64,000 bases of DNA, from contig NZ_SLXQ01000001.1 in the NCBI RefSeq assembly GCF_004340875.1, forward strand, positions 62,001 to 126,000. The letters are read 5' to 3'. Under the pieces are notes generated by a model, which did no database searches, was not told the DNA's origin, and was given only the letters and a program-made list of their open reading frames with translations. This DNA is from Tamaricihabitans halophyticus (lineage in GTDB: Bacteria > Actinomycetota > Actinomycetes > Mycobacteriales > Pseudonocardiaceae). Of the stretch, positions 9,630 through 16,809 are shown piece after piece. Within the stretch, counting starts at the first letter, position 1. Every line of letters starts with the position of its first letter. Position numbers and translations under genes: made by a program.

Positions 9630-9658
9630 CAGAAGTTTGTCTTGTCTTGTCAGAAGTT
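9630..9658. promoter_or_regulatory. Direct repeat upstream of the sugar operon (possible regulator site)
   Basis: The octamer CAGAAGTT occurs twice (9630-9637 and 9651-9658), 21 bases apart, separated by TGTCTTGTCTTGT, itself two and a half copies of TGTCT. It lies about 110 bases upstream of the first gene of the minus-strand sugar operon. Spacing of two helical turns suits a dimeric regulator. No regulator gene for the operon is in the window. The rest of 9523-9711 shows nothing else identifiable. Confidence 0.35.
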
Positions 9659-9711
9659 AGTCCATCTGGAGCAGCGTGACCGCTCGGAAGCCACCAAAGC
9701 CGGCTCCACCA

Positions 9712-9740
9712 ACCGCGTTGCTTAGGGATCTTGCGGTGAC
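9712..9740 (+). repeat. Dispersed palindromic repeat, type A (copy 1a)
   Basis: ACCGCGTTGC then TTAGGGATC then TTGCGGTGAC. Inverted arms ACCGC/GCGGT surround the core. It is immediately followed by a type B copy, so two elements sit in tandem between the sensor kinase gene and the sugar operon. Confidence 0.75.
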
Positions 9741-9745
9741 TGGGT

Positions 9746-9773
9746 GTGACCGCGCTCTTGAGGGTTAGCGCGG
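9746..9773 (+). repeat. Dispersed palindromic repeat, type B (copy 1b)
   Basis: GTGACCGCGCTC then TTGAGGG then TTAGCGCGG. On the minus strand the end of the element reads CGC TAA, which supplies the last sense codon and the stop codon (9765-9767) of the sensor kinase gene. Confidence 0.8.
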
Positions 9774-11048
9774 GGCCGGGTCGGTGGGCCAGGAAACCCC
9801 GCGGACGTCGCTTGCCCTCGGGATGCGCAGGAAGACGCTGAATGTGGCTGGGCGTTTACTGGACAGCTCGAGCCTGCCGCCATCCGCGTCAACCAGCGCG
9901 CGGGCCAACGCGAGACCAACCCCGGTTGAGCCGACCCCGGACACACCGCGCTCGAACACGTGCGCGGCGAGCTCGTCCGGCACCCCGTCGCCCGCGTCGG
10001 TCACCTCGATCACCGCGGTCGCCTCGTTCTCACCCTTGCGGGCGGACACCGTCACCACTCCTGCGCCATGCCGCAGCGCGTTATCCAGCAACACGCCCAC
10101 GGCTTCGCTGAGCCGCCCAGGCGTCGCCGAGGCCATCAGCCCCTCGGCGACCCGCACCCGCAACGAACGGCCTCGCGCCCGGAACAGTTCGCGCCATTCG
10201 CCGCTGATCCGCTCGAGTTCCTCGTGCAGATCCACCGGCTTGGCGCCAATCGCCCGCGCCGCGCGGGCCGCGGCGAGTAGATCGTCGAGCACCGCGGCAA
10301 GCTGGTCCGCCTGGGACTGCGCCGCGCGCGCCTCCTCCGCCGTTTCCTGATCGGGATGCTCGGTCAGCGCCTCCAACCGCAGCTGCAGGGCCGTCAGCCT
10401 GCTCCGCAACTGGTGCGATACGTCGCCGACCAGCTGCCGCTCCCGCTGCACCAGCTGCGCGAGCGCGATCCCCGAGTCGTCCAGCGCCTCGGCGACCATA
10501 TCCAGCTCCGGCACCCGGTAGCGCCGGTCGTCCGGCCGGAAATCACCCGCGCCGAGCTTGGCCGCCCGCGAAGCCACATGGGTCAACGGCGCCACCAGCC
10601 GCCGCGCGGTGACCGTGGCAACCACCGCGCCGATACCGATGGACAGCACGACAAGCAGACCGACGATGGCCAGCACCTGGGTCTGCTGCGCCCGCATCGA
10701 ACCGTCCGGAATCTCCAGCCGTACGGTGCCGTCGCCCGCGGTCGGCACTTCCTCGACCACCCTGCCCTCGGTGATCGGCCTGCCGTAGTGCAGCGGCGGT
10801 TTGCCCGGCCGCAGCACGGTGAGCAGACCGTCGTCCGGCACCACGATGCGCGCCCGATCCAGATCGACCGGGCGGTTACTCGCGACGTCCTCATCGATGA
10901 ACGTGGCGATCTGCTGTGCGCGGGTGGCGACGCTGTCCCGTTGGGTGCTCTCCACGATTCGCGCGGTGGTGTAGGCCAGCGGCACACCGAGCGCCGCGGC
11001 CGTCACGGCTACGGCGAGCAGGATCGCCAGCACGATTCGGCGTCGCAC
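9765..11048 (-). CDS. Sensor histidine kinase
   Basis: A 427-residue membrane kinase. It has a transmembrane segment at about 5-26, an extracellular sensor region of about 95 residues, a second transmembrane segment at about 125-147, a HAMP linker (about 148-200), an H-box VSHQLRSRLTAL with the phosphorylatable histidine at 212, and a C-terminal ATPase domain with N-box DNALRHG and G-box DAGDGVP. It starts with GTG at 11046-11048, 54 bases after the response regulator's stop, and the two form a two-component system. The signal sensed is not recognisable. Its stop codon lies inside a dispersed repeat (9746-9773). Confidence 0.92.
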   Translation of the reverse strand: MRRRIVLAILLAVAVTAAALGVPLAYTTARIVESTQRDSVATRAQQIATFIDEDVASNRPVDLDRARIVVPDDGLLTVLRPGKPPLHYGRPITEGRVVEEVPTAGDGTVRLEIPDGSMRAQQTQVLAIVGLLVVLSIGIGAVVATVTARRLVAPLTHVASRAAKLGAGDFRPDDRRYRVPELDMVAEALDDSGIALAQLVQRERQLVGDVSHQLRSRLTALQLRLEALTEHPDQETAEEARAAQSQADQLAAVLDDLLAAARAARAIGAKPVDLHEELERISGEWRELFRARGRSLRVRVAEGLMASATPGRLSEAVGVLLDNALRHGAGVVTVSARKGENEATAVIEVTDAGDGVPDELAAHVFERGVSGVGSTGVGLALARALVDADGGRLELSSKRPATFSVFLRIPRASDVRGVSWPTDPAPR

Positions 11049-11102
11049 CCGTGTCCCTCCCGGTTCAGTTGGCCAGCCGCACGTCGGCCCGCGAAGCAGC
11101 CG

Positions 11103-11786
11103 TCAGTCCGCGTTGAAGCGGAACCCTACGCCGCGCACCGTGGCGATCCTGCGCTCCACCGCGCGATTGCCCGAACCGCCCAGCTTGCGGCGCAACCAGG
11201 ACATATGCATATCGAGGGTCTTGGAGGTGCGGATCGTTTTGCTGTCCAGGTCGTTCCACACCTCGGCAAGGATCTCCTCCCTGCTCACCACCTGACCCGC
11301 GCGCTGGATCAGCACCCTGAGCAGCTCGAACTCCTTGTTGGCCAGTTGGATCTCCGCGCCGTCCACGGTCACCAGCCGCGCGCCCAGATCCATCCGCACC
11401 CCGGCCACCTCGAGGATCTCCGGAACGCGCCTGCGCAGCAGCGCGCGAATCCTGGCGAGGAGTTCCGCCAGCCGAAACGGCTTGGCCACGTAGTCGTCCG
11501 CACCGGCGTCCAGCCCGACCACGAAGTCGACCTCATCGGTACGCGCGGTCAGCATCAACACGGGGATCTCGCTACCCTCGGCGCGCAGCCGACGACACAC
11601 CTCGAGCCCGTCCATCCCGGCCAAGCCGAGATCGAGCACGAGCAGATGCGCTCTGCCTTCGGTCGCGATCTCCAGTGCGTGATGCCCGTCCGCGACCACC
11701 CGGACCTCGTACCCTTCCCGGTACAACGCCCTGGACAGTGGCTCGGCGATCGCCGCGTCGTCCTCAGCCAGCAAGACCATACTCAC
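11103..11786 (-). CDS. OmpR/PhoB-family response regulator
   Basis: A 227-residue regulator. The receiver domain has the acidic pair EDD at 8-10, phosphoacceptor Asp52 (LVLDLGLAGMDG) and the conserved lysine in AKPF near 102. A winged-helix DNA-binding domain follows from about 130 to the end (LANKEFELLRVLI, KTLDMHMSWLRRKLG, TVRGVGFRF). The start is GTG at 11784-11786 or the ATG two codons later. It is followed by its sensor kinase and is divergent from hisN with only about 24 bases between starts, so it may also control hisN, which is an inference. Confidence 0.93.
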   Translation of the reverse strand: MSMVLLAEDDAAIAEPLSRALYREGYEVRVVADGHHALEIATEGRAHLLVLDLGLAGMDGLEVCRRLRAEGSEIPVLMLTARTDEVDFVVGLDAGADDYVAKPFRLAELLARIRALLRRRVPEILEVAGVRMDLGARLVTVDGAEIQLANKEFELLRVLIQRAGQVVSREEILAEVWNDLDSKTIRTSKTLDMHMSWLRRKLGGSGNRAVERRIATVRGVGFRFNAD

Positions 11787-11809
11787 ACCACAACTCTACG
11801 ATTACCGTC

Positions 11810-12589
11810 GTGTCGACCTATGCAGCCGATCTGGCTTGCGCGTCGCGGCTGGCCGATGCCGCCGACGCCATCACCCTCGCCCGGTTCCGTGCCCGCGACC
11901 TGAACGTCGCCGGTAAACCCGACCGCACCCCGGTCACCGACGCCGATATGGCGGTCGAGGACAAGGTGCGCGCGCTGCTCGCCGAGCATCGACCTGGAGA
12001 CGCCATCGCGGGAGAGGAACGCGGCGGCGCGATCGGCAGCGGCCGGACCTGGGTGCTCGACCCGATCGACGGCACGAAGAACTTCCTGCGCGGCGTCCCG
12101 GTGTGGGCCACGCTGATCGCGCTGGTCGAGGACGGCGCAGCGGTCGCTGGGGTGATCAGCGCGCCGGCGCTTGGCCGGCGCTGGTCGGCCGCTACCGGCG
12201 AGGGCGCCTGGGTGCGGGACTTCGACGGCACCCGGCGGATCGAGGTATCCGGTATCGGCTCGCTCGCCGATGCCTCGCTGTCCACCACGAACCTGGCCAC
12301 CTGGACGGAGTACCAATCGCGGGAGGGTTACCTACGTCTGGTGGACGCCTGCTGGGAAAACCGCGCGTACGGCGATTTCTGGCAGCACTGCCTGGTCGCC
12401 GAGGGCGCGGTGGATCTCGCGGCCGAGCCGGTGGTGAATTCCTGGGACGTCGCGCCGGTGCAGGTGCTGGTCACCGAAGCCGGTGGCCGGTTCTCCGATC
12501 TGGCGGGGGTGGCCACGATCGAAGGCGGGTCGGCGCTGTCCTCGAACGGTCGGCTGCACGACACCGCGCTGGAAACCCTGCGCGGTTAG
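11810..12589 (+). CDS. hisN: Histidinol-phosphatase (inositol monophosphatase fold)
   Basis: A 259-residue protein from the GTG at 11810. It matches the actinobacterial HisN pattern throughout: TPVTDADMAVE, the metal-binding GEERGG, DPIDGTKNFLRGVPVWATLIAL, AYGDFWQHCLVAEGAVD and the C-terminal WDVAPVQ. It dephosphorylates L-histidinol phosphate in histidine biosynthesis. The frame is open 45 codons further upstream, but that part overlaps the divergent regulator and does not align with the family. A TACGAT hexamer ends a few bases before the GTG, so the transcript may be leaderless. The gene is not in a his operon here; isolated hisN genes are common in actinobacteria. Confidence 0.9.
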   Translation: MSTYAADLACASRLADAADAITLARFRARDLNVAGKPDRTPVTDADMAVEDKVRALLAEHRPGDAIAGEERGGAIGSGRTWVLDPIDGTKNFLRGVPVWATLIALVEDGAAVAGVISAPALGRRWSAATGEGAWVRDFDGTRRIEVSGIGSLADASLSTTNLATWTEYQSREGYLRLVDACWENRAYGDFWQHCLVAEGAVDLAAEPVVNSWDVAPVQVLVTEAGGRFSDLAGVATIEGGSALSSNGRLHDTALETLRG

Positions 12590-12868
12590 CTATTCGGTTG
12601 GCAGCGTGCCCACGGCGCCGCGCGCGACCTGGGACCAGGCGAGCCGGCCGAACAGGTAGTGGCAGGCGACTTGTTCATTGGTGAACCGGGCCCAGTCATA
12701 GCGGTTGCCCTGTTCACGCCAGAACACTTCCCAGCCGAAGTTGCCTTCCTCATCCGGTTCCTCGTCGCGCAGCAGACACCAGGTGGCATCGGCCTCCGTA
12801 CCAATCGAGACCACCTCGGGCGGTACGCCGATCGCGCCCAGCCAGTCGGTAATCACCGCCACGTTCAC
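12590..12868 (-). CDS. Small acidic protein, candidate immunity protein to the TNT toxin
   Basis: A 92-residue acidic protein (VITDWLGAIGVPPEVVSIG, then WCLLRDEEPDEEGNFGWEVFWREQG, then VACHYLFGRLAW). I do not recognise a named family. Its ATG at 12866-12868 overlaps the stop of the toxin gene as ATGA, so it is coupled to it. In mycobacteria the gene after the TNT toxin encodes the immunity factor IFT. By position and size, and because acidic proteins often neutralise nucleotide-binding toxins, this is the best candidate for the same role, but it shows no obvious sequence relation to IFT. Confidence 0.75.
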   Translation of the reverse strand: MNVAVITDWLGAIGVPPEVVSIGTEADATWCLLRDEEPDEEGNFGWEVFWREQGNRYDWARFTNEQVACHYLFGRLAWSQVARGAVGTLPTE

Positions 12869-15189
12869 GGGTTCGCCTCCATCGTGTCGCCGTCCGGCAT
12901 GTCGCGCCGCAGGGTCAGTTCCACCAGATAGCCCAGCGCGACCAGGTCAGCCGCCGAATAGCCAGCCCGGTACCGGGTGCCCCCGCCGGGCTGAGCGAAC
13001 CAGCCGGCGGATTGCGCCTGCCACACGGGCAACGGTCGGCGCACCCGATAGCGGTGATAACCGGCGTCCAGCTGTTCGGGTGGCAGCGACCGCCCGGCGA
13101 AGGCCGTGCCGTCCGGGGCGAAAACGCGGCCCTCCGGGGTACCGAACCGGTCGAGCAATGCGTCTGGTTCGAGCACGATCGCCTCGCCCTCGGCGCAGCA
13201 GCCTTCCGGGTAGAGCTCGGCAGGCGGCCAGGCGTACTCCAGCGCGCTGCCCCGCTCGCGCGCGGTGGGCAGCAGGAAGCGTTTGTCCCAGGTGCGCTCG
13301 TCCAGCGCACCGAGTGGATCGTGGGTTTCGGCAAGCGCGGCGACGGTCGGGTGGTCCATCAGCAGGCCATGTTCCGGCGGTACCGGTGGGCCGCCGGCCT
13401 CGGCTCGGGCAAGCGCCTCGGCGGTGTCGATCAGGTCGGAGTCCGGATGGTCGTGCGGCGGGAACCGGAGACCGGCCGCGTAGTCCAGTTCGGCCGCCGG
13501 CGGGGCCAGCTGGCGCGCGGGTTTCGCGCTGGCGACTGGCAGGTGCCCGATGGGGAACATGTGCACGCGGAACAACGCGACCACGGCCTCGCGCTCCTGC
13601 CGGGGCGCGCCGAGCGCTGGTTGGGCCTGCTGACCACCGGCCTGCCGCGCTGGCGGCTGGCCCGGCTGTTGCTGGCCCGGGTGTTGCTGGCCCGGGTGTT
13701 GCTGGCCCGGTGGCTGGCCAGGCTGCTGAACGGGTCCCGGCGCTTCCGGGCCGAATCGGTGTACGAACCGGTCCGCCCCGCGTGCTCCGCCACCGGGAAC
13801 CGGTGGCGGAGCGCCCACCGCGCCACCCGCGCCTGGCCCCGGTGGCGCACCGGGCGCGCCTCCGACTGCTCCATGCCCACCCGGTCCAGCTGGCCCGCCG
13901 AACTGGGCACCACCACCGAGCGGGCCTTGGCCCCCTGGCGCCTGCCCGATCGGACCGGCGCCTGCCTGGCCCAGTCCTGCTTGGCCAGCGCCGACCTGGG
14001 GCGCGCCCAGTCCCGATGCCGCTGCTGGTGGCGCGTCCATCAACCCGGCCGCGGCCGGGCGCACCGTGCCGGTCGGTGGTGTTGGTGCGTTCGGGCCGCC
14101 GAAACCGCCGGTCCCGCTCGGCGGTGTCGGATCAGCCGGCCCCGACTGCCAACCATCCGCGCCGTCCGGTGCCCAACCTCCAGTACCCCCTCCGGGCACG
14201 GCAGCTGGCGGCCCGCCGCCCGGTGAACCCACGATCGGTAGCCGCCCGGTGTCCCCGTCGTGGATCCCTCCGCCAGTTGGGCGGCCGGGCTGCCAATCCG
14301 GGCGGACATCCTCGCCCGGACCACCGCCAGCCTGGTCCGGCCACGGTCTACCTGGTTTTGGGCTACCTGGTTCTGGCATGCCTTCTTCTGGCGCCACGCC
14401 GAGGCCCGGCTGCTGACCAACCTCGGCGGGCTCATCCGACACGCCAGCGAGACCACCGACCACGCCATGCGCGGTATCCGTTACCCGCTCGGCGAGGCCA
14501 GCACCGGATCCGCCGGTGCCCGGATTGGTGCCATGTGAATCCACCCCGGCCGCCTCGGCGAGGCTGCTGCCGGTATCGCCCGCCTGCTGCACGACGGCCT
14601 GCGGAATCCCGGTTGCCGCGGAAAGCAATCCGGGTTCACCCCTGCCACCGGGGTTGGGGTCGACCAGCTCACCCGCGCCGCGCACCGTGCCCCCGGCAGG
14701 ACCGACCGCATCGACGAGCGAACTGTGCAGATTGCCAAGATTCGCGGAGGTTCCGCTCACTGCCATCGGCAGCCCGGCAAGAGCGGTCGGATGACCAGCG
14801 GCGGCTGCCTGCTGCGCGGCATCGTCGTTCTTGGCCAATGAGACAAGCTGCCGGACGATCTCTGTTTTCGCCGAACCAACCTGCTCGGCGGCGGCGTCCA
14901 ACCGGTCGGCCGCGTCCCGGCAACCGCGCACCGAACTCGCGAACTGTCCGGACTCCGGCTCGGCCATCCTGGACCAGTCCGTGCCGGCTGCCTCGCCGGC
15001 GCGCCCGTGCATCGCGCCGGTCGCGCCACTTGCCGCGGTATCCGCCTCGCCGGCGAGGGTGTTCAACTGCTCGGCGGCATCTCGCCATGCCGCCGCCGAT
15101 TCGCGCATCGCCTCTTCGTCGGCCTGTGGCCAGGAGACGCCGGCCTTACCGGCCACATCGGCGAGTTCCGCCGGTAACTCGATGCCCAT
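12865..15189 (-). CDS. Type VII-associated polymorphic toxin with C-terminal TNT (NAD+ glycohydrolase) domain
   Basis: A 774-residue protein from the ATG at 15187-15189. Residues about 1-130 are helical and WXG/LXG-like (ADVAGKAGVSWPQADEEAMRE, then AAAWRDAAEQLN). Residues about 150-510 are a low-complexity Gly/Pro/Gln linker. The last ~110 residues match the tuberculosis necrotizing toxin fold: LLDRFGTPEGRVFAPDG, RSLPPEQ, YHRYRVRRPLPVW, GWFAQPGGGTRY and LVALGYLVE. TNT domains hydrolyse NAD+. The Arg, Tyr and Gln residues usually conserved in the pocket appear present. The architecture suits secretion through a type VII (ESX) system with the toxin at the C-terminus. No ESX core genes are in the window, so the secretion system must be encoded elsewhere. 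Confidence 0.85.
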   Translation of the reverse strand: MGIELPAELADVAGKAGVSWPQADEEAMRESAAAWRDAAEQLNTLAGEADTAASGATGAMHGRAGEAAGTDWSRMAEPESGQFASSVRGCRDAADRLDAAAEQVGSAKTEIVRQLVSLAKNDDAAQQAAAAGHPTALAGLPMAVSGTSANLGNLHSSLVDAVGPAGGTVRGAGELVDPNPGGRGEPGLLSAATGIPQAVVQQAGDTGSSLAEAAGVDSHGTNPGTGGSGAGLAERVTDTAHGVVGGLAGVSDEPAEVGQQPGLGVAPEEGMPEPGSPKPGRPWPDQAGGGPGEDVRPDWQPGRPTGGGIHDGDTGRLPIVGSPGGGPPAAVPGGGTGGWAPDGADGWQSGPADPTPPSGTGGFGGPNAPTPPTGTVRPAAAGLMDAPPAAASGLGAPQVGAGQAGLGQAGAGPIGQAPGGQGPLGGGAQFGGPAGPGGHGAVGGAPGAPPGPGAGGAVGAPPPVPGGGARGADRFVHRFGPEAPGPVQQPGQPPGQQHPGQQHPGQQQPGQPPARQAGGQQAQPALGAPRQEREAVVALFRVHMFPIGHLPVASAKPARQLAPPAAELDYAAGLRFPPHDHPDSDLIDTAEALARAEAGGPPVPPEHGLLMDHPTVAALAETHDPLGALDERTWDKRFLLPTARERGSALEYAWPPAELYPEGCCAEGEAIVLEPDALLDRFGTPEGRVFAPDGTAFAGRSLPPEQLDAGYHRYRVRRPLPVWQAQSAGWFAQPGGGTRYRAGYSAADLVALGYLVELTLRRDMPDGDTMEANP
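13667..13711. repeat. Three tandem 15-bp units in the toxin linker
   Basis: Three near-identical copies of TGTTGCTGGCCCGGG lie in tandem. On the coding (minus) strand each encodes the pentapeptide PGQQ plus His or Gln, giving the repeated PGQQH segment of the Gly/Pro/Gln linker. Copy number is likely to vary between strains by slippage. Confidence 0.8.
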
Positions 15190-15197
15190 GGCCCGCC

Positions 15198-15518
15198 CTA
15201 CGTCTCGCCGCCAGCTTCGAACCCGGCCGCTTCATCAGTGTCCACCGCGCGGTAGTCGCGGGCGCTGCTGGCGAACTTCGCGCCAAACTCACCGAGCTGG
15301 CCGGCGAGGCCACCGAGCTGGGCGCTGGTCGTCCCGGCGGGTTCACTGTGCGCCGAGGCGAAACTGCGCCCGACGTCGTCGGTACCCCAACAGTCACCGC
15401 TTGCCGCAAGGCGTTCGGCCAGCTCACCGGAAATCCGCTTGGCCCGTTCGGCGAAACCGTCGAACTCGCCGGCCCTGCTTTCCAGGCGCGCGACGTCGGC
15501 TTCGAATCCGTCCGGCAT
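15198..15518 (-). CDS. WXG100-like (ESX) secreted partner protein
   Basis: A 106-residue helical protein beginning MPDGFEADVARLESRAGEF, with a central CWGTDDVGRSFASAH turn and a second helix LGGLAGQLGEFGAKFASSARDY. The size, the two-helix hairpin and the W-G turn place it with WXG100/ESAT-6-like proteins of actinobacteria. The start (ATG at 15516-15518) is supported by a strong GGAGGTG ribosome site; the longer open frame upstream overlaps the YbaB-like gene. It lies 4 bases after the YbaB-like stop and 8 bases before the toxin start and probably pairs with the toxin's N-terminal domain for export. Confidence 0.82.
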   Translation of the reverse strand: MPDGFEADVARLESRAGEFDGFAERAKRISGELAERLAASGDCWGTDDVGRSFASAHSEPAGTTSAQLGGLAGQLGEFGAKFASSARDYRAVDTDEAAGFEAGGET

Positions 15519-15522
15519 CCGG

Positions 15523-16005
15523 TCACCTCCTGTTCGCCGCGGCGTCCGCGTCATCCAGCCAGCTCCGCTCCGCGAAGCTGTCCTCGCCGTCTTCGGTCGA
15601 GTCCGCCGGTTTGCCCGAACCCTTCGATCGGTCGGGCGCGATCTCGGTGGCGTCGAGATCCGCGGTGCCGAGTAGCAGTGCCTCCGGGTCGGTGCCCGCC
15701 GGTAGTACCGGTGCCAGCGCGTCACTAGCCTCCCGCAGCGCCCGCGCACCAGCCTGCCCGGTGAGTTCCACGATCACCTTCGCCAGTTCGGTCGGCCGGT
15801 ACCGCTGGTAGGCCTGCTCACTGATGGTCAGTTCGGTCAAGGTGCCACGAGCACCGACCGTCGCGCTGACCGAGCCGTCCGGGGTACGTGCCGTCTGCCG
15901 AATCGCGGCCATCTGCTGATGCACCGAGGCGAGCTGGGCACGGCTGCGTCGATAATCCGCAAGCAGCTCGTCGACCTGCGCGCGGTGCGTGTTTTCCTCG
16001 GCCAC
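15523..16005 (-). CDS. YbaB/EbfC-family protein at a type VII toxin locus
   Basis: A 160-residue protein starting at the GTG at 16003-16005, preceded by CCGGAGG. It opens with a long helix (VDELLADYRRSRAQLASVHQQMAAIRQ), followed by a beta-strand region VSATVGARGTLTELTI and helices typical of the YbaB fold, then an acidic disordered tail rich in Asp, Glu and Ser. YbaB-like proteins are frequent next to ESX substrates (for example EspL) and may act as chaperones or nucleoid-associated factors. It is the first gene of the tight four-gene toxin module. Confidence 0.8.
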   Translation of the reverse strand: MAEENTHRAQVDELLADYRRSRAQLASVHQQMAAIRQTARTPDGSVSATVGARGTLTELTISEQAYQRYRPTELAKVIVELTGQAGARALREASDALAPVLPAGTDPEALLLGTADLDATEIAPDRSKGSGKPADSTEDGEDSFAERSWLDDADAAANRR

Positions 16006-16133
16006 GCTGGATACCTCCGGTCGCTGCGCGCTGGCTTGGTGCCACACCGGGGACAGTCCTCGGCACCAGGTTCGACGCGGGCGGTGCGCGTCGAGTTCCA
16101 TCATCCTCGCGGAAAGTTCCCTGAACGCGCCCG

Positions 16134-16162
16134 GTGACCGCGTTCTTTAGGAATCTTGCGGT
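16134..16162 (+). repeat. Dispersed palindromic repeat, type A (copy 2)
   Basis: GTGACCGCG then TTCTTTAGGAATC then TTGCGGT. The minus strand reads CCG CAA GAT TCC TAA, encoding the last residues PQDS and the stop (16147-16149) of the CbiZ-like gene. Confidence 0.8.
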
Positions 16163-16806
16163 TGAGGGCCGGGCAAAACGCCTAATCCGGTCAGGATTGA
16201 GTCGTGTACCGCCCTGGCGAGTGACGCGCCGACGAGTGAACGCGGCCCACCGTAGGGCTCGGCTGGGCCATCGACCGGACACAGCAGCACGGTGGCGTCG
16301 GTGCAGGTCCCCGTGCCGGATATCCCGGCGGCGGCAAGGGCCTGCGCCTTCGCCTCCGCCACCGTGGCAACGGCGTTGACCAGCGCGCCCTCGGTCAGCC
16401 GAACCGGTGACCAGCACACCGCGTTGATCGTGCCGGCCGCCGGTGGCCTCGACTCGGCGAGCGAGGCCGGATCTGTCTCCGCGGCCCACACCGGGTAGCC
16501 GACGCCGGTGGTCACCGAGGCAAGCACGCCGTCCCGGACGGTACTGACCACCTCGCGCACATCGACCGCGGTAAGCAGGCCGGTGCCGTGACCACGCAGC
16601 CCAAGTTGCTCAGCCAGTTCGCCGATATGCCGTTGCGGATCACCCCGGTCATAACCACGGCGCACGGTGGCGTTCAGCACCCAATCGCGTTGCCCGATAC
16701 CGCCGCCGTAGACGGCCGACGAGATCGCGAGCCATGGCCGCGCGGCGCGCCACAACGCCAGCGGGTAACCCTCGATCCAGTGCAGCTCCTGCCGCGTCCG
16801 CGCCAC
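16147..16806 (-). CDS. Adenosylcobinamide amidohydrolase-like protein (CbiZ family)
   Basis: A 219-residue protein starting at the GTG at 16804-16806, 3 bases after the HMG-CoA lyase stop. It shows family features: SSAVYGGGIGQRDWVLNATV near the N-terminus, GVLASVTTGVGYPVWA in the middle, GTINAVCW, and the C-terminal GTGTCTDATVLLCP followed by YGGPRSLVGASLARAVHDSI. CbiZ removes the aminopropanol arm of adenosylcobinamide to give cobyric acid during salvage. There are no other cobalamin genes nearby, so the role here is uncertain and it may act on another amide. The last codons (PQDS) come from a dispersed repeat. Confidence 0.75.
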   Translation of the reverse strand: MARTRQELHWIEGYPLALWRAARPWLAISSAVYGGGIGQRDWVLNATVRRGYDRGDPQRHIGELAEQLGLRGHGTGLLTAVDVREVVSTVRDGVLASVTTGVGYPVWAAETDPASLAESRPPAAGTINAVCWSPVRLTEGALVNAVATVAEAKAQALAAAGISGTGTCTDATVLLCPVDGPAEPYGGPRSLVGASLARAVHDSILTGLGVLPGPQPQDS

Positions 16807-16809
16807 GGA

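Noticed and set aside
9722-9946. Short minus-strand frame ending in PQDP near 9.7 kb
   Set aside because: It reads through the kinase gene in another frame and ends in the repeat by chance; no ribosome site or coding signature.
13667-13711. Possible CRISPR-like repeats
   Set aside because: Direct 15-bp tandem units without spacers, in frame in the toxin linker. They are coding low-complexity sequence.
12705-15728. 1007-codon open frame on the plus strand antisense to the toxin operon
   Set aside because: It is composed of Arg/Pro/Gly/Ala-rich sequence, lacks a ribosome site and known motifs, and lies across three well-supported minus-strand genes. High-GC shadow frame.
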